Positions 53,201 through 64,000 of a DNA stretch of 64,000 nucleotides are shown here, in pieces. The stretch covers positions 38,883,733-38,947,732 of the forward strand of contig JALIRH010000002.1 of assembly GCA_023055505.1 (NCBI GenBank). Reading direction: 5' to 3'. Made by a program: the position numbers and the translations under genes. The notes under the pieces are model-generated. The model saw nothing but the letters and a program-made list of their open reading frames with translations, was not told the origin of the DNA and did no database searches. This stretch comes from Callipepla californica brunnescens. Its lineage: Eukaryota > Chordata > Aves > Galliformes > Odontophoridae. The stretch's first letter is position 1. Each line of letters begins with the position of its first letter.

Positions 53201-56200
53201 GTTGAAGCCACATTTAAATGATGTTCGAACTCCATTTAAAATGACATTGAAAAAAAGATTCCAGTTCCATCAGAAGAATACACATCCTTTCTTTGTACAA
53301 TTTTAAAACATTTCTGCTACAGCAACGACCCTGGGAGGCTGCTGAGCTCTGTTGTGCATGCTGCTGCTCAGAATGACACACAGACTGCAGTACATCACGT
53401 TTGGGATGTGGCTGTCCACCACACCTCAGGCATATAAGAGAAACAACAAATTTGCAATCAGTGCCCAAACACACCAAGATCTCTGCTGCTCAGGTCAGTG
53501 GAAGTCTGAAACTGAAATGGCCTTAATTGTGGAAAATGAGGCTTAATCCAGAATAATGACTTTCTGTATGCAGCTGCCAGGCAGCTCTTGCTGCAAAATA
53601 TGAGGCTTTTCCTTTCTGTATTCCCCTGACAAACGCAGCAGTCAGGTCTCATTTATACAAGTAGCCTTGACACCATCAACAGCACGGTCTTGAGTCAGAT
53701 GCAGGTATTAATCCCTGTCCAGAGCAGACACTCTGGTGTGCCCAGGAATGAGAGCCAAATAGCAACAATAAAAATTAAGGCCTTACTTTCATAACACTGA
53801 AGAAATTACAATTTTTTTTTTTTTTATGTTGCAGGACACTGTTTATTAGGTATGTTCACAAAGGTAGACCCATTTTCAAATGAGAAAGGCATATTACCTC
53901 CTGCATGCTTTCGTTCCAGAAAGCAGAGTGCAATGAGCTAGCCTCTGTTCAGCTGCAATTCTCTAACCCTGCCATTACAAACAGGTTTGTTTTCTGCACA
54001 ACAACACATTAAAATGATTAATTTCTGATTTGTAATACACAAGAGCAAAGCCACTGTTGAGCTTTTACCTATCCAAGTGAAATAAAAGATACATTTCCAA
54101 ACCTAATTAATAAAACTATCTGCAATAAAGCTCTCATACTCCACCAGGACTCACCTGGCATTCCTAAGATTCTCCTTCAGATGTACTGGCACAATAGCAG
54201 CCATCTCTGTTAAATGCTATTTTTAACAATAAATCTCTTTTTCTTCCCAGCTGGGCTATTTAAATCTTTTGTACCTTCATAATTCTGGAGGATATCACTC
54301 AGCAGAGGGCAATATTAGATTTCATGCCCGCCTGTGACAGTGAATGCATCTGATTTTATGCCTCAAATAAATTTACCTGTTCGCTGAGCTGTATGACTTG
54401 AGTTTCCAAATCTTTATCTGATTTGGATGCCGAGCTGCTCGGTGCAGCTTTTTTTGCTGAAGATGGGCGAGAAGGTGTTGATCCCGGTTTAGAAGCTGGA
54501 CTGGATTTAGCAGCACCTAAAAAGCACAATCAATAAATAGCAATCAAAACGTATCCCTGGGATAAATACCTCACTATTAATGATGTAGACAGCCATTCTC
54601 ACCATTACTTCAGTGGAAAAGGTTCCAGCGTTCTACCACGGAAAAGGAAAACAAATTTCCATCAGTATTACTTTGACCTTATTACTGAGAAGGAAGCAAG
54701 TCAAACTAAAACATATGAAAACCAGACGAAGAGTATCAAGTTCCCTTAGCTGTCGGCAGCTTTCAGCTTTTAGAAACAGCGCTGTTAAGAGACAATTCCC
54801 TCAGCCCAATGCTTGCTGTACCTATCTAACTTCACCCCCCTGGAGAAAGATGGACCCGGAATAAAGTCAGCTAAACCATTCCTTCACTTTCCTTGTTGTC
54901 TCTATAACCCATCTCTGCGGTGAGGGCGTGGAGATTCAGCCATTGTGAGCAGAACTAAATCCATCAGTGAACTCACAGTTGCCATGGTGACCGAGCGATC
55001 CCTTTTGATCTGCTTAGGCTTCACTATTTGTTTCTAATGAATCGCACAGCAGAGCTGACAGAGCAGAGAGCATTGTCTCCACCTGGAAAACCAGCAGCTA
55101 ACAAGATGCACAGGCAGCCCTTCTCCACAAAGAAGCCTTGCAACCTCTTCATGCCCCTCAGGGCTCGCCCTGCCAGAGCTGGTCCCTCCTGGTTTGCACA
55201 CAGCCTTCCACTTAGTCCAGGTGCCACCAGCACCTTGCTCCCCTCACAGCCTCTTCCTCAATTCTTCCCGCTGGAAACAGATTCACATGGAGTCAGTACC
55301 ATCCTTGCTTGGGCTAAGGACACAGAGAAAAGCCCTGTCCCCCACTCCAGCCTCTTCTATTTGATTCACTAAGCAGGTATGTGTGAGGAGTCTTGCTTTG
55401 CAGCACCCATGCTTATTGCTGGCTCTTCTAAAGAGCCAGCCACAGTTGCACAGGCACTCTTAGGTGATCCATAGCCTTCCTTTACCATCAGCTGTCCTTG
55501 GCTCTGAGTTCTGGGACACACAGGGAGTGAGAGAAAGCCCAAAGGCCAGCTGAGCTCTGAGCTTGTGGTTCACCATGTCTGTAGGGCCGTGCTTCAGCTT
55601 TCTCAGGAGCCCTAACCCCATAAGGCCACTCCAATTGTGACACATTCTGCACTGCTGTTTTCAGAACACATCTCCCAGGTACCACAGCGCTTCAATAGAG
55701 CAGTGTGTAGGTACTGGTGTTTTATGAAGGCATTGCTAGCAAGAAGTCATGGGGAGGCAGAGGGAGGATGGGGAGAAAGAGGACTCGTGACACTGCCCAT
55801 GAGACCGAGCCATAGCCATCGTGCCTACTCACTGACCTACACCTGTATGCAATGGGCCCGTGGAGGAGCTAAAAAATATGAGAAATAGCAGCATCAGTGG
55901 TTACTGAATCCAGCTAAGCCTTATACTTACACAAACTCACCTCTAGCAGATTACAGATGCCAGTACACAGACTTGTCAAAGCTAGGAAAACTCTATGTTG
56001 CCTATGTGCCTGAAGTTACACTGCTTTTTCCATCACGCATAGAATAAATCATTTGTGGAAAATCACTACAAATGCCAAGATTTTTTTGCTGCTATTTATT
56101 TCTGTGGGCAACCTCATAAAATTTAGCATCCTGCCTGTGATATGCTTTTTCCAGGTTCAGTCCATTTTTCAGCTGCTCAAGAAAGGGATTGTTAAAGCGC

Positions 56201-59200
56201 TTTCAAGCCCAGGAAAATTAATTTAATTCAGATTTGCTGATAAACAGAAGAGAATACGTGTCAAAATATGCAAGATAAACACATAAATGAAATAACCACT
56301 CTCATTATAGCATTCTAGTGGGGCATGAAGCTTTTTAATGAATACTTGCATCTCATGCAATTACGTTCTTACTGTATTCCACACATGCACGGAGCAGTTC
56401 AGCTGAGAACTGAATGCTATGAACAAGGTGCGGTCATTCAGATGTGAAACCTTAGCTGGGCAGTGCAGCTTCCCTCTGCTCACTGCCATTCTCCCACACC
56501 GAGGCAGAGCTGGACTTCCTTGCTAAGTGCCTGCACACAAGCAGAGGACAGGCTGCTCAGCTTTGCAGGGGAGCACTCCTCGGCCCAGCAGCTACATATG
56601 GTTTCCCCTCAGGGGCCACGGTGCACGACCCAAGCAAGGCAGGCTGTGCAGCCCCTGTACAGTGCTCCCTTTTGTACCCAGTAGACCCGTGATGAGGCCT
56701 AGTTTTGTGCAGACTGAGGCAGGGATCACAAAAAGCTGAATTCTTAAGGACACTTATCTTTTTCACCTGCAGAAAGATTTAAGGACGGAGCAAGCGCTAA
56801 CACTGAACTGACAGATTTTGTCTCCAATTTGCACCTAAGGAATCCTCCCAAAGCACACTGAGCAAGCTCACATCGCTGCTGTCTGCAGGCTGGAGAGTAC
56901 CAAATTGTGCCATTGAGAATACCATTATGTTCTGCCCTTTGAAAGCTACAAAGCCTTCTGGATTTCTACAGTGAAGTGATACTAAGCTTTCCAAGGCCCA
57001 GACAAATCAAAGGAAATGGACCTTTCTCCCCTCCTCGGGATCAGCTCTGAAATGAACACGATATTCCAATTCCAGTAACACAGTTAAAAGCCAGCTAAAT
57101 AATCTGAGCCTCTCAGATCAGTGACAGCTGGATAGAACTTAATTGCAACAGAGAATGCCTAGGGCTTTCTAATTAAAAATTTCCTGGAGAAGGAAAGGAA
57201 AAAAAAAAAGAAAATCTTTAATGCACATTTATTCTAAATATCAATTCTGGAATCAGCTCAGAGGTAAGCTTCCCGTTTCTAACAGAAGCTTAATTTCATA
57301 AAAGAATTACAAGACGCTGGTTGATAAGGGTTGTGCAAAGTGCTCGAGACAGCCAAATACCTTAATGGAGAAGAAAGATTTTAATAGACGTTAATAACTT
57401 CGCTGCTGAGCACCGCAATGACCCTGAAGTCAATTAGTGTCAGTGTGGAATATCTCCTAATTCGTTGCTCTGGGGAGCTAGATAACTTGAGCAATTCCAA
57501 TTCACATCTTCCATGAAAATATTTATTGTCCATCTACAAAAAAAGTCATGCATTCAGTAAGGCTTTTCTGACATCCCACACTGCCACTGCCACTGCCACA
57601 AAGAAATAGGTTTGTTTCGGTTTTGTTTTGCTAGGACAGCACTCTGTGAAGTTCTATTTCCGTTCTTTGAGAAAGCACAATACCTCACACAAGCATTTTA
57701 CATGCAAAATGTATTCTTATCAGCTTTTTTTCATGGAACACTGATTGAACTGTGTTGTAATCGGTGTCATAAATGTTACCTATTACCGATTCCTTCCCAT
57801 GTTTACCGTCTGTGTTCAAAGAAAAGTGCAGAGTCCTGCACCAGGCAGGAAAAACCCTATGCTCCAAAACGTGTTGGAGGCCAAATGCCTGGAAAGCTCC
57901 ATGGCAGAAAAAGACCTGTGGGTCCTGGTGGACATCAAGTTAAATGTAACTCAACACTGCATCCCCACAGCAAGGAGGACAACAGTCCCTCAGGCTGCAT
58001 TTGGAGGAGTGTTGCCAGCAGGTCAAGAGAGCTGATCCTTCCCCTCTACTCAGCACTGGTGAGGCTGCATCTGGAGAGCTGGGTCCAGTTCTGCCTCCCC
58101 AGTACAAGAGAGATCTGGACATACTAAAGAGCATCCAAAAAAGGGCCACAGAGATGATGAAGGGCCTGGAGCTTCTCCTCTATGAGATAGGGTGAGATCG
58201 GTGCCTAGAGAAGGGAAGGCTCAGGAGGATCTCATCAATGTGTATACATCTGATGGGGAAGAGTTACGGCAACAGGCTTTTCACAGTGGTGCTTCGGGTA
58301 AGAGGAAGCGCTCACAGACTGAAATGCAACAATCTGCATTTAAACACCAGGAGCACTTCTGTGCAGTGCAGGTGATGGAGCACCGGCACAGGCTGCCCAG
58401 AGGCCGTGTGTGGGGTCTGCTCCTCACAGACCCTCAGCAGCCGCCTGGACGTGGGCCTGGGCCCCTGCTCTGGTGTCCCTGCTGCAGCAGGCTTGGGCCC
58501 AATGGACACACAGGGTCCTGCCTGCTTCCACCACATTGCAAAAGCTTCTATCACAGTATACTTTGATTTGAGGTCAATACAGGGTTAAATAAGAATATTT
58601 TTAAAGCAGTGTTGTGGACGAATCCATTAGCACTTGAATAACTTTGTGTTCCTACCTGTGTAACACTAGCAGAGATGGGAACAGTAAGTGAACTTTAGCA
58701 CCGTTTCTAAAAGACAGGTTGTTTTTTTCTCATTCTTAAATAAACCAGATGAAACAGTTCTGAAATGCATTGCAGTTTTCTAACTATAATGCTCCAGAAA
58801 CAACTACTAGTCAGTAAGCCCAGCTTATTATTGTTTTTTGCTAAACATGAAAAAGAAAGATGCATACTTCCAAAATATAAAGCACAAAATGTTGGCGCCG
58901 TGTACATTTTGGGTATAAAGTCAGACTCGGGATTCCAGGTCACTTTACATTGCAAGTGTGGTCTTGCAGACAAGACTCATTTAATGCTTATAGACAACTT
59001 TTCCTTGGAGCTATATGAGTAATTAGTATGCTGTTAAATATTTATGTAAAGTTCCAAGGGAACGCATGTATGACTGCAGTGTGGACGTGTGCGAGAACGG
59101 CATGGAGAGCAGCGGAAGCCCTGAGCAAGCAAGACTTGGCTGAGCTGCTCACAGCTATTACTTCAATTGAATGGGGAACCATTCGCACTGTATCTTCAAA

Positions 59201-62200
59201 TTAAAAAACTGAAATGTTAATTTTAAACTGTAAAGCTTCCTAAAATGAATATTCCTGACTCACGCCACAGAAGAATACACGAACCCACTAAAAGGCTGCA
59301 GAGCTAGCAATTTATTCACTAACTAAAGTATCAGCCCATTTAAAAGAAATGAGTGAGAACAGTAAGCAAATTAATATTCACACACGCTTGTTGTTACAGC
59401 TACACTGGGATGCAAGAAAGTGTTCCATTTAGAGATGCTCAGTGGCACAAGTGATGACAACTGATGCTTAATGGGAGTGAAATGACCTCAGTCAAGCCAG
59501 CTTCCAGCATCCTGAGACACAGCAGTGCAGCACCCAGCCACTTTATGGTCCTGATTTCCCTAAATTGTGGCAGCACCCCTCTACCCCCAGCTCTCCACAC
59601 TGCCACGGCTGCTGGCTCCAGCACAGCCCAATGAGCGCTGCACTGCCAGGGAACTGGCAACGAGACGCCCATACAAAGGTCTGAAATTGGAACACCCACA
59701 AATTTCAACCACGCCATCCAAGAGAGACCATACAATGGAATCTACTGGTTAGATGGAAGTTTTGTTTATGGTATGACTGCCCACGTTCATCTTTAAGAGA
59801 AGGAGATTTGGTAAGCAGGAACTAACCACAGACCTCTCCTGATCACAAATCGTATCTTTAAATATAAAACAACATTATAATGGTAAAAAATAAAAATAAA
59901 AAATTTGCCAGCTGAAGCCCTCGTTTTCTCCAGAAAAATCTTCAAGCATGCAAGCACTCCAGTTAATGAAATCATTTCACATTAGGCCTAGCAGCAGAAA
60001 ACAAAAATGTGAAAATGAAAGAAAAAAAACATCTTTTTTTAATTTTAAACGTATTTATACAATTCTGTAACTACCTGGTTAGCTATAAGGAAATGATCCC
60101 AAATGGAAAAAAAAAAGAAAAAAAGAAAAAAAAAAAAGAAAAAAGCCCTTTCTCCTGATGGAAGCAGTGTTGCTATGTGGTCTCATTCCTCTGCCTCAGT
60201 GGCTTTAAAAATTAAACCCTCCTGATGTGGATAGGAGAGGTCTGATGGCTGAGCTGTTTCCCTTTCCACTTCGCACACGCTGTTCCTGTGGGGCAGCATG
60301 CTCCTTTGGCCTCACATGAACCTGGCACCAAAGCATTTTCAGTTGTTGCCTTACAGCTCTTCCTATCTCCAACTCTACAGCAACGTGCCACGATGGATGG
60401 CATTACCCTCAGAAATACCAACTACCTGCGATGTGGCAAAAAAAGGCAGTGTGTTTTAGTGGAAAGCCAAAAAAAAAAAAAAAAAAGCATCAGGATGAGC
60501 TCTAATCTCCCCAGGATGCTTAATCATAGCACTAACTGCTACAATGAAGATTGCTTTCATTGAATATATTTATCCCTCAAAATTAATTTACAGCACTTTT
60601 GCCGTAGCAGGGTATACCATCTCCCTACAGAATATTGACATTTTTCTTTCATAACTGGCTCCTTGACAGCATACGCATATATATATAGCATCCGTGCACA
60701 AACAGTTCATTCTGCCCTGGTTATTTTCCCTGTCATAGCACGATTATTTTTAGCCCTCATGTGATCCTCCAGTATTTTCCAGTTCTGCTTTAGTCATCCT
60801 GCTCTCACAGAATATTTCAAACTAAGAAGTCCAGCAGCCTTCAGTTCTGAGGACCTCTCGCATTTTTAGCGTATATGTAAATAATTAATTTCATTAATCT
60901 GCCTTCTACTCATGCATTTTTGACACTCCGCTCCCATATAAAATGCTCAGACACACAGGAAGACATTAAGCTAAAACCCTGACAACTGGATCAAAATTTT
61001 CAATTTGATCAGATGAAGCTTTTCAGCTCTTTTTTTTTCTGAGAGGATTAGAAACGGCACAAAGAACAACACGCTAATATTTTAATCCTCACAATAATCA
61101 TGATTCTACATTTGTAGGCTGTTTACCACTGCACAGAGAAGAGCAGGGGGCTGCAGGGGTGGGCAGATGGCATCCTATTTGAAAACAGCTGTGGCCCTGC
61201 CAGCAGAGAGCCCACGTTGGTGGGCTGTGCTGCGGGTCCCCCCACAGAGGGGAAAACGCATTCACCTGCCAGCAGGGAGCTGCATTTACCTGGCCATCCT
61301 TGCTGCACCTGCTGCTTCTAGAATAAATACATACACGTTCCGAAGTCACCTTTCCTTCACAGCACTGCCAACCCTGCAGCAGCAAATCAGCTCTGTCTCT
61401 TGAGAGAGACAGACAACCATGAGGGCGGCACATAAGATTAGGTGGAGGAGCAGTTCATGCTGCCCTGTGAGCTGTATTCTCCTTGATCTGCCTGCCTCAC
61501 CAGCTGGAGTGCTTTCCAAAGGGGTATGGAAGGGGCTGTTGGTGTGCTCACCAATAAACACAAGAATTGGTGCGTTTTCAGACTTCTCAGGTTCTGCTTT
61601 GTGTTAACATCATTTCATCAAATGAAATGAAAACCACATTTGGCATCTGCAGAGATATAGGCATGTGCCTATTTGTGGTACAGAAAGTAGCTATCAGATA
61701 GAGTCACATTAAAACACCAAAAATAATCCTAACTCATTACAGCCACCTTTTAGGGCAAGCTTTCCTAGCTGGCCTTAGGGATTTGACCACTTTTTTGGTA
61801 ACTGAATGACATTATCCTTGTCTACCTCTGAAAATACAGTGTTAGAACTCTAGTTATGAATCATTAAAGAGATTAACACCTCCTAAATCACTCAAAAACA
61901 AAGATCTGGCAAAGGGCATTGGAATAGCTGTTGTGAGGAACAATACGACTCATCTGAACACATATGGAATTGCTAGCAGCTAAATACATTATTCCCTTAA
62001 AAACATTTGATCAATTTGAATCATATATTCAATCAATTTGGAATAGGCTATTTAAAGGCCAGTGACTTCATCTTCTGGGGCTTTTTTAATACAAAAAGTT
62101 AAGCTTGTTTTACTCACATGAGTAGCATCACTGTGGCTCCTGTAACATCTATAATGAATACTCCTTCATTTTCTGTAAAGTGTGAATTTGCATGCACATA

Positions 62201-64000
62201 ATAAGCCTATGTCTGACACTCAACTATGTCACATAATGCCTATAACCCTGGCTCAACAGAAATCAAATTAGTGCCCTGCCTATCATCAATCCAAACAATA
62301 TTTAAATTAATGAGGAAGCTTTCCATGAAAAAGAAAAATTTCACAGCCAAAGAATGTTGACAAAAAACAAAACACCACATATCTCACTTGTCCTACTCCA
62401 TATTGAAGACTCTTGTACAACCAGCAACAGGACATGAGATCACTTCATTACCATCTAAACTGACTGGCTTCTTCCATTGCAGCAGCCATTCTACTTCTCT
62501 AGGATTGTGATCTCCACAACTTTAACTTGGATGACGCGTTTGTGACTTCAGTAAATAGAGACCACTGGCAAGAGGGATCAACAGGCACAGTAAATTCTGA
62601 ACCTAATAAAGGTATATTTTCCAATTTATTGAAAGGACAACGTGATGCTCAGTTGGGTTTTTTGTTTTCAGAGGCAGTGCAAGGCACCACATGGGAAATC
62701 ATAGCATACTAAGCCTTAGAACTCAAAAGCGAAGATACAAGATGATGAAAAAACAATGACATGAAAAATCCAACAGCGATAATAAAACCACAAACAAATA
62801 CTTTAGAATCTCAGAGCAGCACTGCCCAGCTATGAGGTGCTCAGGTTCCTGGGAGTGCTAAGGAGATGAAGGCAGCTGGCCAAGTATGCCCACCTCTGAC
62901 GTCAGAAACAGTCAGAGCAGATTGCTGAAATCTGGGTATGATTTCAGAGTTTAAGCCAGTCTAAGCCTGAGGTTGCCTGATACCAGCCCCTTCCCTTTGG
63001 CCAGCAGTGGTGGACAACCGAGCCAATGAGAAGACAGATCACAGAATTACATCAACTGAAGATTAATTGTTATTTGAGGACTGGAATAGCATGAATAACA
63101 TAAACTCCAGACACACCATAAAGGAACTGAGTGTGCATGCACGCATGTTCCTGTATGTACAAACTGACCCATCTGCAGGCAGCTAACCCCGGCAACACTT
63201 GTTCAAAGGTTACTCAATAAATAAATAAATAACCTCTGTATATCTGCTCTTCTGTTCTCTTAACTCACAGTTACCAAGAAAAATGTCATTGAGTGACCAG
63301 TAATGCTCGTATTAGATAAATACCAAAGACCAGGTTTAACTGTTTACTCCCGTTGCAGAAACACAAAGCAAAATGTTAGAAGACAAATGTATCTTCAAGA
63401 AAGAGCAATAGCTGCTATACTGCTCACTTAGAAGACTAAGCTGTAAGCTGCACAAAGCACAGATTATTTTCTGCTTTTTGGACAGTACATGATTTAGCAC
63501 CATGGAAAAATAATCTAAGGAATTGTTTGTGTTACAAATTTCCTGTTCTTGATAACACATGCACACACTATAACCAGTGATGACAGTACCAAACGTCTTT
63601 TTCTCCACCAGAAGATACTATTAGACTTCACAACACTTATAGCAAGGGTTCAGTGAGGGATATCCCAGAGCTGACAGGGCTGGGTGAAATTAGAGCGCGC
63701 CGTAAGAAGTTAACTTTTGTTATGACAGATACTAAGCCTATGACAACACAGAAAGAATAGCTCATGCGCATAAGGTGGTGGTTTCAAACCAGTATTTAAG
63801 TAAAACTGGTCACAGTTTATAATAATCTTCAGAGACAAAAATAGAATTCTTCACGACACAACATACCTGCAGTAGGAGAGTTTGCATGGTGAGACTTTTT
63901 GGGCAGATTAAAGATCTGTTCACCGGGATCTGGTGGGGGAAGAGCATCTTGGCCTTGTCGAGCTTCCACAGGATCGTACTCCTTCCCATCATAGTTAGCA
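44204..64000 (-). CDS. MAPRE2: MAPRE2 (EB2/RP1) microtubule end-binding protein, C-terminal four exons (5' partial)
   Basis: Four - strand exons (64000-63867, 54516-54377, 49902-49744, 44275-44204) join in frame into the last 167 residues of an EB-family protein. EB proteins track growing microtubule plus ends: an N-terminal CH domain (beyond the right edge) binds the lattice, and the C-terminal EBH coiled coil dimerises and recruits SxIP-motif partners. Seen: the post-CH stretch NYDGKEYDPVEARQGQD, a Ser/Pro/Lys-rich linker, the EBH core VEKERDFYFGKLREIELLCQ, and an acidic tail ending QQEEY, the signal read by CAP-Gly proteins. LALEGVEKERDFYFGKLREIE and the linker match MAPRE2; as I recall them, MAPRE1 and MAPRE3 differ here. 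All three introns in the window are GT-AG. It converges with the EPT1-like gene. Confidence 0.97.
44276..49743 (-). other. MAPRE2 last intron
   Basis: 5.5-kb intron. Only short A/T runs are seen; no CR1 fragment or exon-like segment was recognised. Confidence 0.65.
49744..49902 (-). CDS. MAPRE2: MAPRE2 EB-homology domain exon
   Basis: 53 codons, phase 0-0, acceptor ATATGCAG, donor GTAAGTT. It runs VHSLKLALEGVEKERDFYFG to RLMEVLYASEEH. It holds the EBH coiled coil with the FYFxKLRxIE core and the hydrophobic groove that binds SxIP peptides. Confidence 0.97.
50717..50757. repeat. TA/CA-rich simple tract
   Basis: Alternating pyrimidine-purine sequence (acatatacatgtgcacacac, then tatatatatg). 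Confidence 0.7.
52961..53098 (-). other. Possible cassette exon in MAPRE2 intron (46 codons, phase 0-0)
   Basis: On the - strand this stretch is open for 46 codons with no stop. It is flanked by an acceptor-like TTTACTAAGGTGCAAACAG and a donor GTAGGTG. It encodes an amphipathic, helix-like peptide (ENLELYTQTALSKIDDFLHH, then KEEILRILK). It lies between the linker exon (ends phase 0) and the EBH exon (starts phase 0), so inclusion would keep MAPRE2 in frame. I recognise no family, although part resembles short coiled-coil proteins such as BRK1. No known MAPRE2 isoform that I recall contains it. It may equally be a chance open stretch or an exon of a nested gene. Confidence 0.3.
53812..53825. 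repeat. T14 homopolymer
   Basis: Fourteen consecutive T on the + strand. Confidence 0.85.
54377..54516 (-). CDS. MAPRE2: MAPRE2 linker exon
   Basis: 140 bases, completing the Gly codon and then 46 codons, phase 1 to 0, acceptor TTTTTAG, donor GTAAAT. It encodes the low-complexity Ser/Pro/Ala/Lys linker (SSPASKPGSTPSRPSS) and DKDLETQVIQLSEQ, the start of the coiled coil. The basic, Ser-rich linker is the usual phosphorylation target in EB proteins. Confidence 0.96.
54978..54991. promoter_or_regulatory. RFX X-box-like site
   Basis: GTTGCCATGGTGAC fits the X-box consensus RYYNYY-N(1-3)-RRNRAC exactly. It lies in a MAPRE2 intron. Sequence match only; binding is not shown. Confidence 0.45.
55418..55440. 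repeat. Perfect 10-bp hairpin
   Basis: GCTGGCTCTT (55418-55427), loop CTA, AAGAGCCAGC (55431-55440). Exact inverted repeat in a MAPRE2 intron, too short for a microRNA precursor. Confidence 0.7.
57579..57599. repeat. (CACTGC)3 short tandem repeat
   Basis: Three CACTGC units followed by CAC. Confidence 0.8.
57822..58500 (+). repeat. CR1 LINE fragment with end of reverse transcriptase ORF
   Basis: The longest CR1 copy in the window. Broken frames still spell the C-terminal ORF2 of CR1: EKDLWVLVDIKLN, then SVASRSRELILPLYSALVR, then QYKRDLDILKSIQKRATEMM, followed by the 3' block. The frames shift between these pieces, so it is dead. Its last ~150 bp nearly equal those of the 70-645 copy. Confidence 0.9.
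60106..60144. repeat. A-rich/purine tract
   Basis: Nearly pure A broken by single G residues; it forms a polypyrimidine tract on the MAPRE2 sense strand, far from any recognised acceptor. Confidence 0.85.
63216..63232. repeat. (AATA)4 microsatellite
   Basis: Four AATA units plus one base, in a MAPRE2 intron. Confidence 0.85.
63867..64000 (-). CDS. MAPRE2: MAPRE2 exon (post-CH region), cut by window edge
   Basis: It encodes ANYDGKEYDPVEARQGQDAL, then PPPDPGEQIFNLPKKSHHAN and SPTA, plus the first base of a Gly codon. The donor is GTATGT (63861-63866 on the + strand). The upstream boundary lies past 64000. This is the end of the CH-proximal region and the start of the linker. Confidence 0.95.

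Larger units (their letters stand above)
49903..54376 (-). other. MAPRE2 intron between linker and EBH exons
   Basis: 4.5-kb intron. It contains a TA/CA-rich tract (50717-50757), the possible cassette exon (52961-53098) and a T14 run (53812-53825). Confidence 0.65.
54517..63866 (-). other. MAPRE2 intron upstream of linker exon
   Basis: 9.3-kb intron. It holds an X-box-like site (54978-54991), a perfect hairpin (55418-55440), a CACTGC run (57579-57599), a long CR1 fragment (57822-58500), an A-rich tract (60106-60144) and an AATA run (63216-63232). Confidence 0.65.

Noticed and set aside
57612..58127. 171-codon open frame
   Set aside because: Mostly overlaps a frame-shifted CR1 element; only pieces match the CR1 reverse transcriptase, so it is not a host gene.

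Overview
The window is vertebrate nuclear DNA, almost certainly from a bird. Genes are split by GT-AG introns, coding density is very low, and the main interspersed repeat is the CR1 LINE, seen as at least nine fragments. A galliform such as chicken is my best guess, but the sequence alone does not settle the species. There are no bacterial-style operons, CRISPR arrays or rRNA/tRNA genes that I can support.

Two protein-coding genes converge tail to tail. On the + strand, nine coding exons between 8631 and 40014 encode the last 369 residues of a CDP-alcohol phosphotransferase of the SELENOI/EPT1 (ethanolaminephosphotransferase 1) family; the first exon must lie upstream of the window. The protein keeps the complete DG-AR-G-D-D catalytic signature. 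It is much more divergent from mammalian SELENOI than I would expect of a bird orthologue, so I read it as a separate paralogue. Its stop codon is a TGA at the position where SELENOI encodes selenocysteine. On the - strand, four exons between 44204 and the right edge (64000) encode the linker, the EB-homology domain and the EEY tail of MAPRE2 (EB2/RP1), a microtubule plus-end binding protein. Its calponin-homology exons and promoter lie beyond the right edge.

Layout: 1-8630 is 5' intron or flank with two CR1 fragments. 8631-40014 holds the EPT1-like exons, in introns carrying more CR1 fragments and two copies of another dispersed repeat. 40015 to about 42235 is the EPT1-like 3' UTR. About 42220-44203 is the MAPRE2 3' UTR. 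44204-64000 holds the MAPRE2 exons and introns. The two 3' ends meet within a few tens of bases, at a perfect 10-bp inverted repeat (42251-42274) that overlaps the MAPRE2 poly(A) signal.

The most interesting points are the extra EPT1-like gene beside MAPRE2, which looks like a surviving duplicate of the SELENOI-MAPRE3 neighbourhood; its TGA at the selenocysteine position without a convincing SECIS; a possible in-frame cassette exon in MAPRE2 (52961-53098); and the interlocked 3' ends. The two genes have unrelated jobs (phosphatidylethanolamine synthesis and microtubule dynamics), so their adjacency is best explained by ancestry rather than shared function.
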